Shown here piece after piece: positions 1 to 8,229 of a stretch of 21,519 nucleotides of DNA (position 1 is the stretch's first letter; each line of letters begins with the position of its first letter). The position numbers and the translations under genes were made by a program. The notes under the pieces are model-generated. The model was not told the DNA's origin. It made no database searches and was given only the letters and a program-made list of their open reading frames with translations. Origin of the DNA: Bacteroidota bacterium (GTDB lineage: Bacteria; Bacteroidota; Bacteroidia; Chitinophagales; Chitinophagaceae); NCBI GenBank assembly GCA_023433755.1, contig JAEYUA010000205.1, forward strand, positions 1 to 21,519, written 5' to 3'.

Positions 1-1088
1 GAGATCTCCTGTTCCCTGTTGGAGTTCCGGTTCTCACCGGTGCCGCTCATGAGCTGCAGGTAATCGATAATGATCATGCCGATATTGTTGGCATTTTTCA
101 AACGGCGGCATTTGGCACGCAATTCAAAAATGTTGAGAGCGGGTGTATCATCAATAAACAGGGGTGCCTGCGATAAACGCTGGATACCTCTCGCATACAA
201 TTGTTTCATTTCATGCTCTTCCATCTTACCGCGTGAAATTTTTTCAAGCCAGATCTCACTTTCGGCAGAAAGGATACGCTGTACCAATTGCCCTGCACTC
301 ATCTCCAGCGAGAAGAAAGCTACGGGTGTGGGTTTGGTAGGATGGAGAGCCGCGTTGCGGGCTAGGTTCAGCGCAAAGGCGGTTTTACCTACTGAGGGAC
401 GTGCAGCCAGGATGATCAGGTCGGTATTTTGCCAGCCATAGGTTACCCGGTCAAGGGATGCAAATCCGCTGGGTACACCTGTGATATCTTCATTCTTATG
501 GCGCAGGTCTTCGATTCTCTGGATGGTTTTCACCAACACAGAATCAATCGTTTCATAATTATTCCTAAGATGGGTGGAAGTCACTTCATAAATCTTGCTT
601 TCCGCCTGGTCGAGCAGGTCAAACACATCGGTGCTGTCCTCGTAAGCATCTGAAATGATCTCTCCGCTGATGCGGATCAATTCGCGTTGTATGAATTTTT
701 GCAGGATAATCCTGGAATGGGCTTCAATATTAGCCGAGGAAACAACAGAATTGGTAAGCTTGGTTACATAATAAGGTCCGCCAACCAGGTCCAGTTCTTC
801 CCTGTTGCGCAGTTCTTCTACCACAGTGAGAATATCAATTGGCTGGCTTTTATTTGCCAGCCCCTGCATGGCGCGGTAAATGCGCTGGTGGCTGTCAACA
901 TAAAATGCTTCAGGCTTGAGGATTTCCACTACGGAGTCAAATGCTCCTTTTTCCAGCATCACTGCACCGAGCACAGCCTCTTCAAGGTCCTTTGCCTGGG
1001 GAGGAACCTTGCCATATATCATTGTACTCAGATCAGGAGCGGTTTTTCTGCGATTTTTCTTGTCCCTGTTGAGGTTAGTAAGATCCAT
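1..1088 (-). CDS. dnaB: Replicative DNA helicase DnaB, 5' part (3' end outside window)
   Basis: Hexameric helicase that unwinds DNA at the replication fork. Translating the minus strand from ATG 1088 gives MDLTNLNRDKKNRRK and then the DnaB N-terminal domain (PPQAKDLEEAVLGAVMLEK, residues about 29-47). A RecA-like ATPase domain follows, with P-loop ARPSVGKTAFAL near residue 230 and Walker B IIIIDYLQLM near residue 337. The last visible residues are NRNSNREQEIS, the start of the conserved motif that normally reads REQEISxISRxLK. About 362 codons are present, and the remainder of roughly 130-150 codons lies beyond the left edge. A basic N-terminal extension before the DnaB domain is common in this family. 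The leader holds an inverted repeat (1115-1134), and a weak TAnnTTTG-like box (TATATTCG, minus strand, 1224-1217) could be its promoter. Upstream lies a cluster of DnaA-box-like sites. The family call is very safe. Confidence 0.95.
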   Translation of the reverse strand, partial: MDLTNLNRDKKNRRKTAPDLSTMIYGKVPPQAKDLEEAVLGAVMLEKGAFDSVVEILKPEAFYVDSHQRIYRAMQGLANKSQPIDILTVVEELRNREELDLVGGPYYVTKLTNSVVSSANIEAHSRIILQKFIQRELIRISGEIISDAYEDSTDVFDLLDQAESKIYEVTSTHLRNNYETIDSVLVKTIQRIEDLRHKNEDITGVPSGFASLDRVTYGWQNTDLIILAARPSVGKTAFALNLARNAALHPTKPTPVAFFSLEMSAGQLVQRILSAESEIWLEKISRGKMEEHEMKQLYARGIQRLSQAPLFIDDTPALNIFELRAKCRRLKNANNIGMIIIDYLQLMSGTGENRNSNREQEI

Positions 1089-1114
1089 ATTTAAGTCGTC
1101 AAAAAAGGTTAAAC

Positions 1115-1134
1115 CATTGATTTTTCGATCAATG
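1115..1134. promoter_or_regulatory. Inverted repeat in the dnaB leader
   Basis: CATTGAT (1115-1121) and ATCAATG (1128-1134) form a perfect 7-bp inverted repeat around six bases. AGGT (1106-1109) and ACCT (1135-1138) could extend the stem past a bulge. It lies 27 bases before the dnaB start codon, so it could be an operator or an mRNA hairpin. There is no T-run in the dnaB direction, so it is not a terminator. The structure is seen; the function is inferred. Confidence 0.35.
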
Positions 1135-1285
1135 ACCTATGGGTTCTCAGTTGGCCTGGTTGATTATTTTATAGTTAAGGAATTGTATCCTGAATGTATC
1201 CCAGTAAGTCAGTCGGCGAATATAGGGGCCAATAAAACTTACGAAATCTTTTTTCGTTGGAATATTTTAATTCACGCAGTATCCA

Positions 1286-1381
1286 TGTTCCACACATCAT
1301 CACTTACTGTTTATCCACAGGATCATTAATCCTTTCCACAAATTTGAACTTATTTTCCCAGATTAGTTAAGCTTATACACA
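1286..1381 (+). promoter_or_regulatory. Cluster of DnaA-box-like sites; oriC candidate or DnaA-controlled dnaB promoter
   Basis: Two perfect matches to the DnaA box TTATNCACA are present on the plus strand: TTATCCACA at 1311-1319 and TTATACACA at 1373-1381. Two more sites differ at one position from TTWTNCACA: TGTTCCACA at 1286-1294 and CTTTCCACA at 1332-1340. All four point the same way, with start-to-start spacings of 25, 21 and 41 bases. The last two are close to whole helical turns. The cluster lies within a 575-base non-coding region (1089-1663) upstream of dnaB, beside AT-rich stretches at 1240-1275 and 1390-1425. I see no gene, tRNA or rRNA in 1089-1663. It may be a replication origin or a DnaA-regulated promoter; the sequence alone does not decide. 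Confidence 0.5.
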
Positions 1382-1584
1382 TCGCAGGTTCAAAAAAAAA
1401 TGAGCCTGATTTTTTGGTCAGTTCCGTTTACCACCAATATGGGGTTTTAGGGGTTTTCCTGTAAAATTTTTGATAGCTGATCTGCGCAAAGGGCCACCTG
1501 TGGCGCATTACAGGATATGACTCATTTCCGGCTAAACCGCAAATGCCGCAGGGGTGCAGATTCCAGGGGTTTTATCAACCTGCT

Positions 1585-1614
1585 CAAAAATAAAAAACAG
1601 CCCTAAAGGGCTGT
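1585..1614 (-). terminator. Rho-independent terminator behind the RemB-like gene
   Basis: ACAGCCC (1597-1603) and GGGCTGT (1608-1614) form a 7-bp stem around TAAA. Read on the minus strand, the stem is followed by TTTTTTATTTTTGA. It begins 50 bases after the stop codon of the 1664-3454 gene. A second inverted repeat, TTGATCA (1649-1655) and TGATCAA (1661-1667), spans that stop codon but has no T-run behind it. Confidence 0.8.
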
Positions 1615-1663
1615 AGTACCCGCTTTCAGGATCGGGGCTGCTCAACAATTGATCAGCGCATGA

Positions 1664-3454
1664 TCAAAAATCAAATGTTCTCCGGTGCATATTCCAACGC
1701 ACACCGGCATACATTACCGTGGTATTGCGTGCCGGACCCAGGATGGTTTCATTTTCCCTTCTAACCACGGCAGTTGCTTCAATGAAAAAATTTGGCTTCA
1801 GTTCATAAGAAACCAACAGGGAAGCAAAAGCGGTTTTGCTGCTGACCGGGTCACCCAGGTTGTACCCGAAATCGCGGTTGCGGTAAGGAAAAACATTGGG
1901 CAGGAAGATATTGCTGCCATGATTTACATTACCTGTATCACGACCCTGCATGTAATAAATGGCTTTAGCCTCGAGGAACCATTTGGGTGCAGGCTGATAG
2001 CGTGCGATGGCCATCATTTCATGAAAATTGGCACCCAGGGGATGTGCCAGGGGCTGGTTGTAATGCGTGTAGTTGGCAACTGAGTCGCGGTGTGAATAGG
2101 TAAAGGGGCGCACCCTGTTAACCTCTGCCTGAAGGTCCAGGTTGGAGATGCCAAAGGCATCAATATATTTCGCACCAAGCTGGTATCCGATCTTGTTGGC
2201 CCACCATCCGGATGCTCTTCTCAGTTCTTTCAGGTTGAATTCGTCCAGCATGAACTGACCATATAACTGGAAGGACCCGGCAATATTGGCTTTCGCATCG
2301 AGTCCCAATACCGAATTATCAAAACTTCCGCTTTGCTGCTCAACGGAGCGGTAAAAAATCACCGGGTTGAGATAACCAAATTCAAAATGATTGGTACGTC
2401 CAAAAACAACGCCTTCGAATAAGCCGATATTCAGCCATTTGGTAACGGCAAGGTCAAGATGGTGCATGGCAGCATACTTCTTGGGCAGGAGCTGGTCGGC
2501 ATTGAGGCGGTTGGCTGAATTCAATTCCATGAAGAGGTTCTGGTAATTGAATTTCCAGATACGTGTATTGAGTTTAAGGAATAAAGTGGGTGCGGAAAAA
2601 TCACTCAGGAATAAACTGCGGTGGCCATTGCCGAGAAAATTTTTATCGTAACCAAACTGGATGTCGATATAACGCGCCGCGTTGAAACTAATATAACCTC
2701 TTGCATCAAAATAATCGTAAGCGGTCTGTTTGAAATCCTTGTAAAAACCCGCGCCGGGAACGGCTTTGCGGTCGGTAACAAAACGCTGCACATATAGCGG
2801 TGTCCTTTCCTGGTTGTCGGTCATGTAAGCAGCAAAGCCGATCTTGTTGGCAATACGTCCGCGCAGGCTGATACCTCTTGTATTGAGGAAAATGTGCTGG
2901 TCATTGTCCTGTTCCTTACCTACATAATACTGGAAGACCGGGTTAACTGAAAGAAAAAAATCTTTGGTGCTGACTTCGTAAAAATGTGAGGGTGTTTTGT
3001 AAAAATGATTCAGGAATTTTTTGCGGGATGTGAAACTTCCCGATGCCCATTCCGAACTGTTCATCAGCAGTTGCCTGGCATTATGGTAATCAATCCTGGA
3101 ATAACCGGACTTTTTGTAATAGGCCAGCAATGCGGTATCCCTATTGACCATCAGGGTATCCTGCCGGTAAGGAATGTACTGTGGCGGCGAAGAGGGAAGG
3201 TTTTTGAGGAAAGGAAAAAATTCATTTTCAACAACGGGAACGATATGTTGACGGCTGTAGGGTTTTGCAGTTGAAAAATTCAAAACAGGGTTCGTCCTGT
3301 TTTTTATCTGGAGTCTTTCAATCAACACATTTTCCCTTGCATCCTGCGGCAGGTAAGTGGTTTGGCCATTTGCAGTTCCCTGGAAGAGGAAAAACATCAC
3401 CAGGCTTATTTTGAAGAGTTCTCTAAAGGGTTGAAGGCTTTGTTTAAATTGCAT
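1664..3454 (-). CDS. RemB-like outer-membrane protein (Wzi/RemB-type beta-barrel)
   Basis: An exported protein of 596 residues. The N-terminus has a signal peptide: basic residues, then ISLVMFFLFQGTANG, with probable cleavage before QTTYLP at about residue 31. From residue about 160 onward the sequence alternates polar and aromatic or hydrophobic residues, as in an outer-membrane beta-barrel (for example FFLSVNPVFQYYVGKEQD and DIQFGYDKNFLGNGHRSLF). It ends in an aromatic residue (RRTFDF), typical of barrel proteins. The motif GYDKNFLGNGHRSLFLSD and the length recall RemB, a cell-surface gliding-motility protein of Flavobacterium, and the related Wzi-type capsule proteins. That identification comes from memory of the family. 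A role in gliding is not implied, since homologues occur in non-gliders. Its start lies only 26 bases from the divergent pyrC start, and a terminator follows at 1585-1614. Confidence 0.6.
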   Translation of the reverse strand: MQFKQSLQPFRELFKISLVMFFLFQGTANGQTTYLPQDARENVLIERLQIKNRTNPVLNFSTAKPYSRQHIVPVVENEFFPFLKNLPSSPPQYIPYRQDTLMVNRDTALLAYYKKSGYSRIDYHNARQLLMNSSEWASGSFTSRKKFLNHFYKTPSHFYEVSTKDFFLSVNPVFQYYVGKEQDNDQHIFLNTRGISLRGRIANKIGFAAYMTDNQERTPLYVQRFVTDRKAVPGAGFYKDFKQTAYDYFDARGYISFNAARYIDIQFGYDKNFLGNGHRSLFLSDFSAPTLFLKLNTRIWKFNYQNLFMELNSANRLNADQLLPKKYAAMHHLDLAVTKWLNIGLFEGVVFGRTNHFEFGYLNPVIFYRSVEQQSGSFDNSVLGLDAKANIAGSFQLYGQFMLDEFNLKELRRASGWWANKIGYQLGAKYIDAFGISNLDLQAEVNRVRPFTYSHRDSVANYTHYNQPLAHPLGANFHEMMAIARYQPAPKWFLEAKAIYYMQGRDTGNVNHGSNIFLPNVFPYRNRDFGYNLGDPVSSKTAFASLLVSYELKPNFFIEATAVVRRENETILGPARNTTVMYAGVRWNMHRRTFDF

Positions 3455-3480
3455 CCTGTCAGGTTATAGTTTTTCAAATT

Positions 3481-4821
3481 ATGCAAAAATACCTCATTAA
3501 GAATATCAACATCGTGAACGAAGGCCGCATCCAGGCTGGTGATGTGCTGATTGCCGGAGAAAGAATTGAGCGGATCGGAAACCAGCTCACTGTGAACGGT
3601 GTCACAGAAATCAATGGAGAAGGAAAATATCTTTTACCTGGTTGCATTGATGACCAGGTGCATTTTCGTGAACCGGGCCTAACGCATAAAGCCACCATTT
3701 ATACAGAAGCCAAAGCAGCCGTGGCAGGAGGGGTTACCTCATTTATGGAAATGCCCAATACGCAGCCGCCTGCGTTCACACAGGAACTGCTGGAAAATAA
3801 ATACGGGATGGCTTCGCAGTCCTCCCTGGCCAATTATTCCTTTTACATGGGCACTTCCAATGATAACATGGAAGAGGTGCTGCGCACCAATGACAAAAAA
3901 GACAGGGTATGTGGTGTCAAGATATTTATGGGGTCTTCAACGGGAAACCTGTTAGTGGACAATTTCCTTTCCCTGGAAAAGATCTTCGGAAATACCGAAC
4001 TGCTGGTGGCTACCCATTGCGAGGAAGAAGCCATTATTGCTGCCAACTTCAAAAGGTTGAAGCAGGAAAAAGGCGTTTTACAGCCCGCCGATCACCCGCT
4101 GGTGCGTGATGAGGAAGCCTGTTTTGAATCTTCCTTCAAGGCCGTGCAACTGGCCAAGAAATTTGGAACACGTTTGCATATCCTGCATATCACCACTGAA
4201 AAAGAACTGCAGCTTTTTACCAATATGCTGCCCCTGGCAGATAAGAAAATTACCGCGGAGGTCTGCGTGCACCATCTTCATTTTACATCAGGTGATTACC
4301 AGGATCTCGGGAACCTGATCAAATGTAACCCGGCCATCAAGGCTCCGCATAACCGGGAAGCATTATGGAAGGCTTTGCTGGATGACCGGCTTGATGTGAT
4401 TGCCACTGATCATGCCCCGCATACCTGGGAAGAAAAACAGGAGGCTTATGAGAAGGCACATGCTGGACTTCCTCTTGTGCAGCATTCCCTTCTGTTGATG
4501 CTGGAGTATTACAAAAAGGGGCGTATCTCGCTTGAACAGATCGTCAATAAAATGAGCCATGCGGTGGCAACCTGTTTTCAAATTAAAGAAAGAGGTTTCA
4601 TCCGGGAAGGATATTATGCCGACCTGGTGATTGCTGACCTGGAGGCCGGCACAACCGTGAACAAAGAAAATATCCTATATAAATGCGGATGGAGCCCGCT
4701 TGAAGGACATGTTTTCCCGGCAGCCATTACCCATACTTTTGTGAATGGCGCCCTGGTTTATGGAAACGGGGTGTGGAATGAATCAATAAAAGGAAAAAGG
4801 CTGGAATTCAACCGGTCCTGA
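3481..4821 (+). CDS. pyrC: Dihydroorotase
   Basis: Zinc amidohydrolase of pyrimidine synthesis, which interconverts N-carbamoyl-aspartate and dihydroorotate in the cytoplasm. It has 446 residues, normal for the class I type. The signature IDDQVHFREPG spans residues 56-66. Further expected metal and catalytic residues are present: K147 in GVKIFMGSSTGN (candidate carboxylated lysine), H179 in VATHCEEE, H233/H236 in RLHILHITTE, and D310 in IATDHAPH. In most dihydroorotases the first signature reads HxH; here the first His is Gln (Q59). I recall the same DDQVHFREPG in other Bacteroidota enzymes such as that of Porphyromonas, so it is probably a lineage trait and not damage. The start ATG 3481 has no clear Shine-Dalgarno sequence. 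The gene is divergent from the RemB-like gene and followed after 30 bases by the MutS-like gene on the same strand. Confidence 0.93.
   Translation: MQKYLIKNINIVNEGRIQAGDVLIAGERIERIGNQLTVNGVTEINGEGKYLLPGCIDDQVHFREPGLTHKATIYTEAKAAVAGGVTSFMEMPNTQPPAFTQELLENKYGMASQSSLANYSFYMGTSNDNMEEVLRTNDKKDRVCGVKIFMGSSTGNLLVDNFLSLEKIFGNTELLVATHCEEEAIIAANFKRLKQEKGVLQPADHPLVRDEEACFESSFKAVQLAKKFGTRLHILHITTEKELQLFTNMLPLADKKITAEVCVHHLHFTSGDYQDLGNLIKCNPAIKAPHNREALWKALLDDRLDVIATDHAPHTWEEKQEAYEKAHAGLPLVQHSLLLMLEYYKKGRISLEQIVNKMSHAVATCFQIKERGFIREGYYADLVIADLEAGTTVNKENILYKCGWSPLEGHVFPAAITHTFVNGALVYGNGVWNESIKGKRLEFNRS
3484..3491 (-). promoter_or_regulatory. Possible -7 element for the RemB-like gene, inside pyrC
   Basis: The minus strand reads TATTTTTG here, a perfect TAnnTTTG box of the Bacteroidota type, 29 bases before the 3454 start codon. 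It lies over codons 2-4 of the divergent pyrC gene. No TTG is present at the expected 19-21 base spacing; the nearest leaves 15. It is therefore only a candidate. Confidence 0.25.
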
Positions 4822-4851
4822 CCATCATTATAATTTATCAAAGAGGCCTGC

Positions 4852-6168
4852 ATGCAGATAGACAAGATCACCTTCAGTGACATATCGATATTTCATCAGG
4901 AAGAAGAATTCTCGATTTTTCATAAGCTCAATTTCACAAAGACCATCGGTGGCAAGGAATGGTTGCGCCGGTTTTTTACAGAACCGCACCATGACCTGAA
5001 AAGAATCATTGGCACCCAGAACATCATCAAAGTTCTTTTATCACGCATTGAAGACTGGCCGCAGGAGATCACCAATGGAACCATTATCGTCATCGATAAA
5101 TTCCTGGATTATAATCTCGACAAAGTGCCGGAGAATAATAATGCGGTCAACAGTTATACATACAAGATCCTCCACGGCCATGATTATTCGATGGTGAAAT
5201 ATTCAGTTCGGCATTTCGCTGATTTTTACCGGGGCCTGGGCAAGCTGCTGCAATTGTTTTCTGGGGTGGATCTTCCGGCCAATCTTTCCTTTTATTTTGA
5301 CCGGATCAAAAAAATTTTACAGGAAGCTCCTTTGCAGAAACTATCAGCAACAAAGGCTGACCATGAGTTCAGCCTTCAGGAAAATTTATATTATGCAAGA
5401 TTTGCAAAAGGTGATTATAAAAATGACACCTACGAGCTGATAGATATCTTCAGCAGGCTTGAGGCCTGGTATTCCATGGCGATGGCTGTGAAGACTTATC
5501 AACTACAGTTCCCGGAATTTGTGGAGCAGGAAGAACCCTTTCTGAAAGCCGAGGGTCTATATCATGTGATGCTGGGAAAACCTGTAGCCTATGACCTGGT
5601 GCTGGAGCCCAAACAGAATTTTCTTTTTCTTACGGGAGCTAACATGGCCGGGAAAAGCACGCTGATTAAGGCACTTGGATCATCTGTTTTCCTGGCACAT
5701 ATAGGTATGGGTGTGCCGGCGAGGCATATGCAGCTCACCCTGTTTGATGGTCTGCTCTCCAACATCAATGTGGCAGACAATATTGCTAAGGGTGAAAGTT
5801 ATTTTTTCAATGAGGTGCAAAGGATCAAGAATACCATTTACAAGATCAATGATGGAAAAAAATGGCTGGTTCTGATAGATGAATTGTTTAAAGGCACCAA
5901 TGTGCAGGATGCCATGAAATGCTCACTTACGGTGATAAAGGGATTAATTAAAATAAAGAACTCCCTGTTTATCCTTTCCACCCATCTTTATGAAATAGGG
6001 GAGGAGTTAAAAAATTATCCCAATATTTCTTTCAAATATTTTGAGACCAATGTGATGGATGACCAGTTGGATTTTTCCTACCAGTTGAAAGAAGGCATCA
6101 GCAATGACCGCATTGGATATGTGATCCTGCGGAGGGAAAAAGTGGTGGAAATGCTTGATAAATTATGA
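4852..6168 (+). CDS. Short MutS-family ATPase without mismatch-recognition domain
   Basis: A protein of 438 residues with the MutS C-terminal ATPase domain: Walker A TGANMAGKSTLIKALG near residue 262, Walker B VLIDELFKGTN near residue 340, and the switch motif STHLYEI near residue 375. Before it lies an alpha-helical region resembling the MutS core and clamp; LNFTKTIGGKEWLRRFF, near residue 26, resembles the start of that core. The N-terminal mismatch-binding domain, the connector domain and any Smr nuclease domain are absent, and the protein is about half the length of MutS. Proteins of this kind are usually annotated as MutS-related in Bacteroidota. A function in mismatch repair should not be assumed; a DNA-structure-binding ATPase is the most that can be said. 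It lies 30 bases downstream of pyrC and 47 bases upstream of the peptidase gene, so the three may be co-transcribed. Confidence 0.85.
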   Translation: MQIDKITFSDISIFHQEEEFSIFHKLNFTKTIGGKEWLRRFFTEPHHDLKRIIGTQNIIKVLLSRIEDWPQEITNGTIIVIDKFLDYNLDKVPENNNAVNSYTYKILHGHDYSMVKYSVRHFADFYRGLGKLLQLFSGVDLPANLSFYFDRIKKILQEAPLQKLSATKADHEFSLQENLYYARFAKGDYKNDTYELIDIFSRLEAWYSMAMAVKTYQLQFPEFVEQEEPFLKAEGLYHVMLGKPVAYDLVLEPKQNFLFLTGANMAGKSTLIKALGSSVFLAHIGMGVPARHMQLTLFDGLLSNINVADNIAKGESYFFNEVQRIKNTIYKINDGKKWLVLIDELFKGTNVQDAMKCSLTVIKGLIKIKNSLFILSTHLYEIGEELKNYPNISFKYFETNVMDDQLDFSYQLKEGISNDRIGYVILRREKVVEMLDKL

Positions 6169-6215
6169 GTGGAATGACTACATCGAATGAAACGCCTATC
6201 TTTTGTTTTCAATAA

Positions 6216-7784
6216 ATGAACAACATGCTCAAAGGCTTATTTGGTTTTTGCCTGCTGCTCACCCAGCAGGTTTCCGCGCAGGATATAGATGTTTTGCATT
6301 ACCAGTATTCTTTATTGCTGACAGATAAAAATGATGTGGTGGAAGGTTCGGCCAGCATCCACCTGGTACGCCAATCAAAGGAGCCGTTGGTTCATCTTGA
6401 CCTGGCCGGTCCTTCAAAAGGGAAAGGCATGGTGGTTTCTTCTGTGATGGAGAACGGCACCACGGAAATCAAATTTATTCAGAAGGATGATCAGTTGATC
6501 ATTACCCTGCCTCCTGGCAAAACCGGGGATACCATTAATCTGACCATACGATACAAGGGTGTGCCCGCTGATGGACTGATCATTTCAAAGAACAAACATG
6601 GCGACCGAACTTTTTTTTCAGACAATTGGCCTACAAGGGCCCGTCAATGGATACCCTGTAATGATCGCCCGGATGATAAGGCTTCGTTTGAATTCTTTGT
6701 TTCCGCTCCGCAGCATTATTCAGTTATCTCCAATGGGGTGAGGATCAGTGAAAAGGTTTTACCAAATGGAATGAAGCAAACACACTGGAGGGAAACGGTT
6801 CCCCAGCCTACGAAAGTAATGGTGATTGGTGTGGCCAGGTTTGCAGTAAAGGAATTCGAGGCAAGTAAAACAGGAATCCCGGTCTCTGCCTGGGTTTATC
6901 CGCAGGACAGTTCCAAAGGTTTCCATGATTACGCTATCGTACCTTCCATGCTGGAGTTTTTCAGCGATTACATCGGGCCCTATGCCTACAGGAAACTGGC
7001 CAACGTACAGTCGACCACCATATTTGGAGGAATGGAAAACGCGAGTGCAATATTCTATGCAGAATCATCGGTTACTGGTGACCGTAAGTTTGAAGATGTG
7101 ATGGCACATGAAGTGGCGCACCAGTGGTTTGGTAATATGGCATCTGAAAAATCCTTCAGGCATTTGTGGCTGAGTGAAGGCTTTGCGACCTATCTCACCA
7201 ATATCTACTGGGAGCAAAAGTATGGTGTTGAAAAAATGCGGGAACGGCTGGAGAAAGACAGGAAGGAGATCATAGAATTTGCCAGGCAACATCCCCATGG
7301 TGTGGTAGACAGCAGTTGCAGCAATATGCAATTGCTCAATACCAATAGTTACCAGAAAGGAGGCTGGGTGCTCCACATGCTGAGGCGAGAAGTTGGCGAT
7401 CAGCATTTCCAGAATATTTTACAGGCTTATTACCGCCAGTACATGGGTGGCAATGCAGATACAAGAGATTTTGAAGCCGTGGCGGAAAAGATTTCAGGCA
7501 GGGAGCTTACCTGGTTTTTTGACCAGTGGCTTTATCGTGCAGGCATACCACAACTTGAAATGGAAACGAGTGTAGGTAATGGTGAATTTAAATTTTACAT
7601 CAAACAAAAAGGGCCTGTTTACCGGTTTAACCTCGAAGTGCACATAGTAATGGAGGATGGCGAACTCAGGAAAGAGGTTTTTGAAGTGAGAGAAGCATTA
7701 TCAGAATTTAAAATTCCAATCAAAGGAACTTCGGTACAGTATACCATTGATCCGGAAGTGAATTTGTTGTTCGAATTAAAATGA
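6216..7784 (+). CDS. Exported M1-family zinc metallopeptidase (aminopeptidase N type)
   Basis: A peptidase predicted to remove N-terminal residues from peptides outside the cytoplasm. The signal peptide is MNNMLKGLFGFCLLLTQQVSAQ, with likely cleavage after A21. The N-terminal M1 beta-domain runs over about residues 25-205. The exopeptidase motif is GGMEN (271-275, for the usual GAMEN). Zinc ligands are H298 and H302 in HEVAHQW and E321 in WLSEGFATYL, with the correct 18-residue gap. Y379 in NSYQKGGWVLHMLR fits the transition-state tyrosine. At 522 residues it has the catalytic core and a short beta-domain, but not the long helical C-terminal domain of E. coli PepN. ATG 6225 is a possible alternative start. 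The final A of its TGA stop is the first base of the palindrome array that follows, so the array abuts the gene without a spacer. Confidence 0.9.
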   Translation: MNNMLKGLFGFCLLLTQQVSAQDIDVLHYQYSLLLTDKNDVVEGSASIHLVRQSKEPLVHLDLAGPSKGKGMVVSSVMENGTTEIKFIQKDDQLIITLPPGKTGDTINLTIRYKGVPADGLIISKNKHGDRTFFSDNWPTRARQWIPCNDRPDDKASFEFFVSAPQHYSVISNGVRISEKVLPNGMKQTHWRETVPQPTKVMVIGVARFAVKEFEASKTGIPVSAWVYPQDSSKGFHDYAIVPSMLEFFSDYIGPYAYRKLANVQSTTIFGGMENASAIFYAESSVTGDRKFEDVMAHEVAHQWFGNMASEKSFRHLWLSEGFATYLTNIYWEQKYGVEKMRERLEKDRKEIIEFARQHPHGVVDSSCSNMQLLNTNSYQKGGWVLHMLRREVGDQHFQNILQAYYRQYMGGNADTRDFEAVAEKISGRELTWFFDQWLYRAGIPQLEMETSVGNGEFKFYIKQKGPVYRFNLEVHIVMEDGELRKEVFEVREALSEFKIPIKGTSVQYTIDPEVNLLFELK

Positions 7785-8229
7785 CCTCGGAGGTTAGGTG
7801 TTTGATTATTCGAATCTCCTTGTAGTTATTTAGTCAAATTTCATGACAAAATATTTACCATTAGTAGTCAGACCTCGGAAGTAACCTCCGAGGTTTGCCA
7901 GATATTCATGATTTCTTCCTCTCAACTGCTTTTGATGACTCGAAGATGTAACGTCATGGTTACCTTGGAGTTTGAGTGTTACATTACCTGATGTCCAGTA
8001 CTCACATCTCATCAACTCTAATAACAATACCTAAGGCATAAGGAAGGCGAACTTCAAAGCAAACCTGGGAAGTCGGGCTCGTACTATCAGATTATATGGC
8101 GATTGTACCTCAACTGCTTTAACTTTAAAATTCACCGTCTAATCAAGAGCAGTAGGAGGATACCTCGGAGGTCCTGTTCCTGGAGCTTTTTCATAATCTG
8201 CTATTAAACAAATAGTAGCCACTAGGGCG

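Noticed and set aside
70..1329. Plus-strand frames over the dnaB region
   Set aside because: They are shadows of the minus-strand DnaB frame or run into non-coding sequence. The DnaB frame reaches the window edge and explains the region.
1386..1426. A-run and T-run around TGAGCCTGA as a terminator
   Set aside because: The stem would be made only of A-T pairs and no gene ends nearby that needs it.
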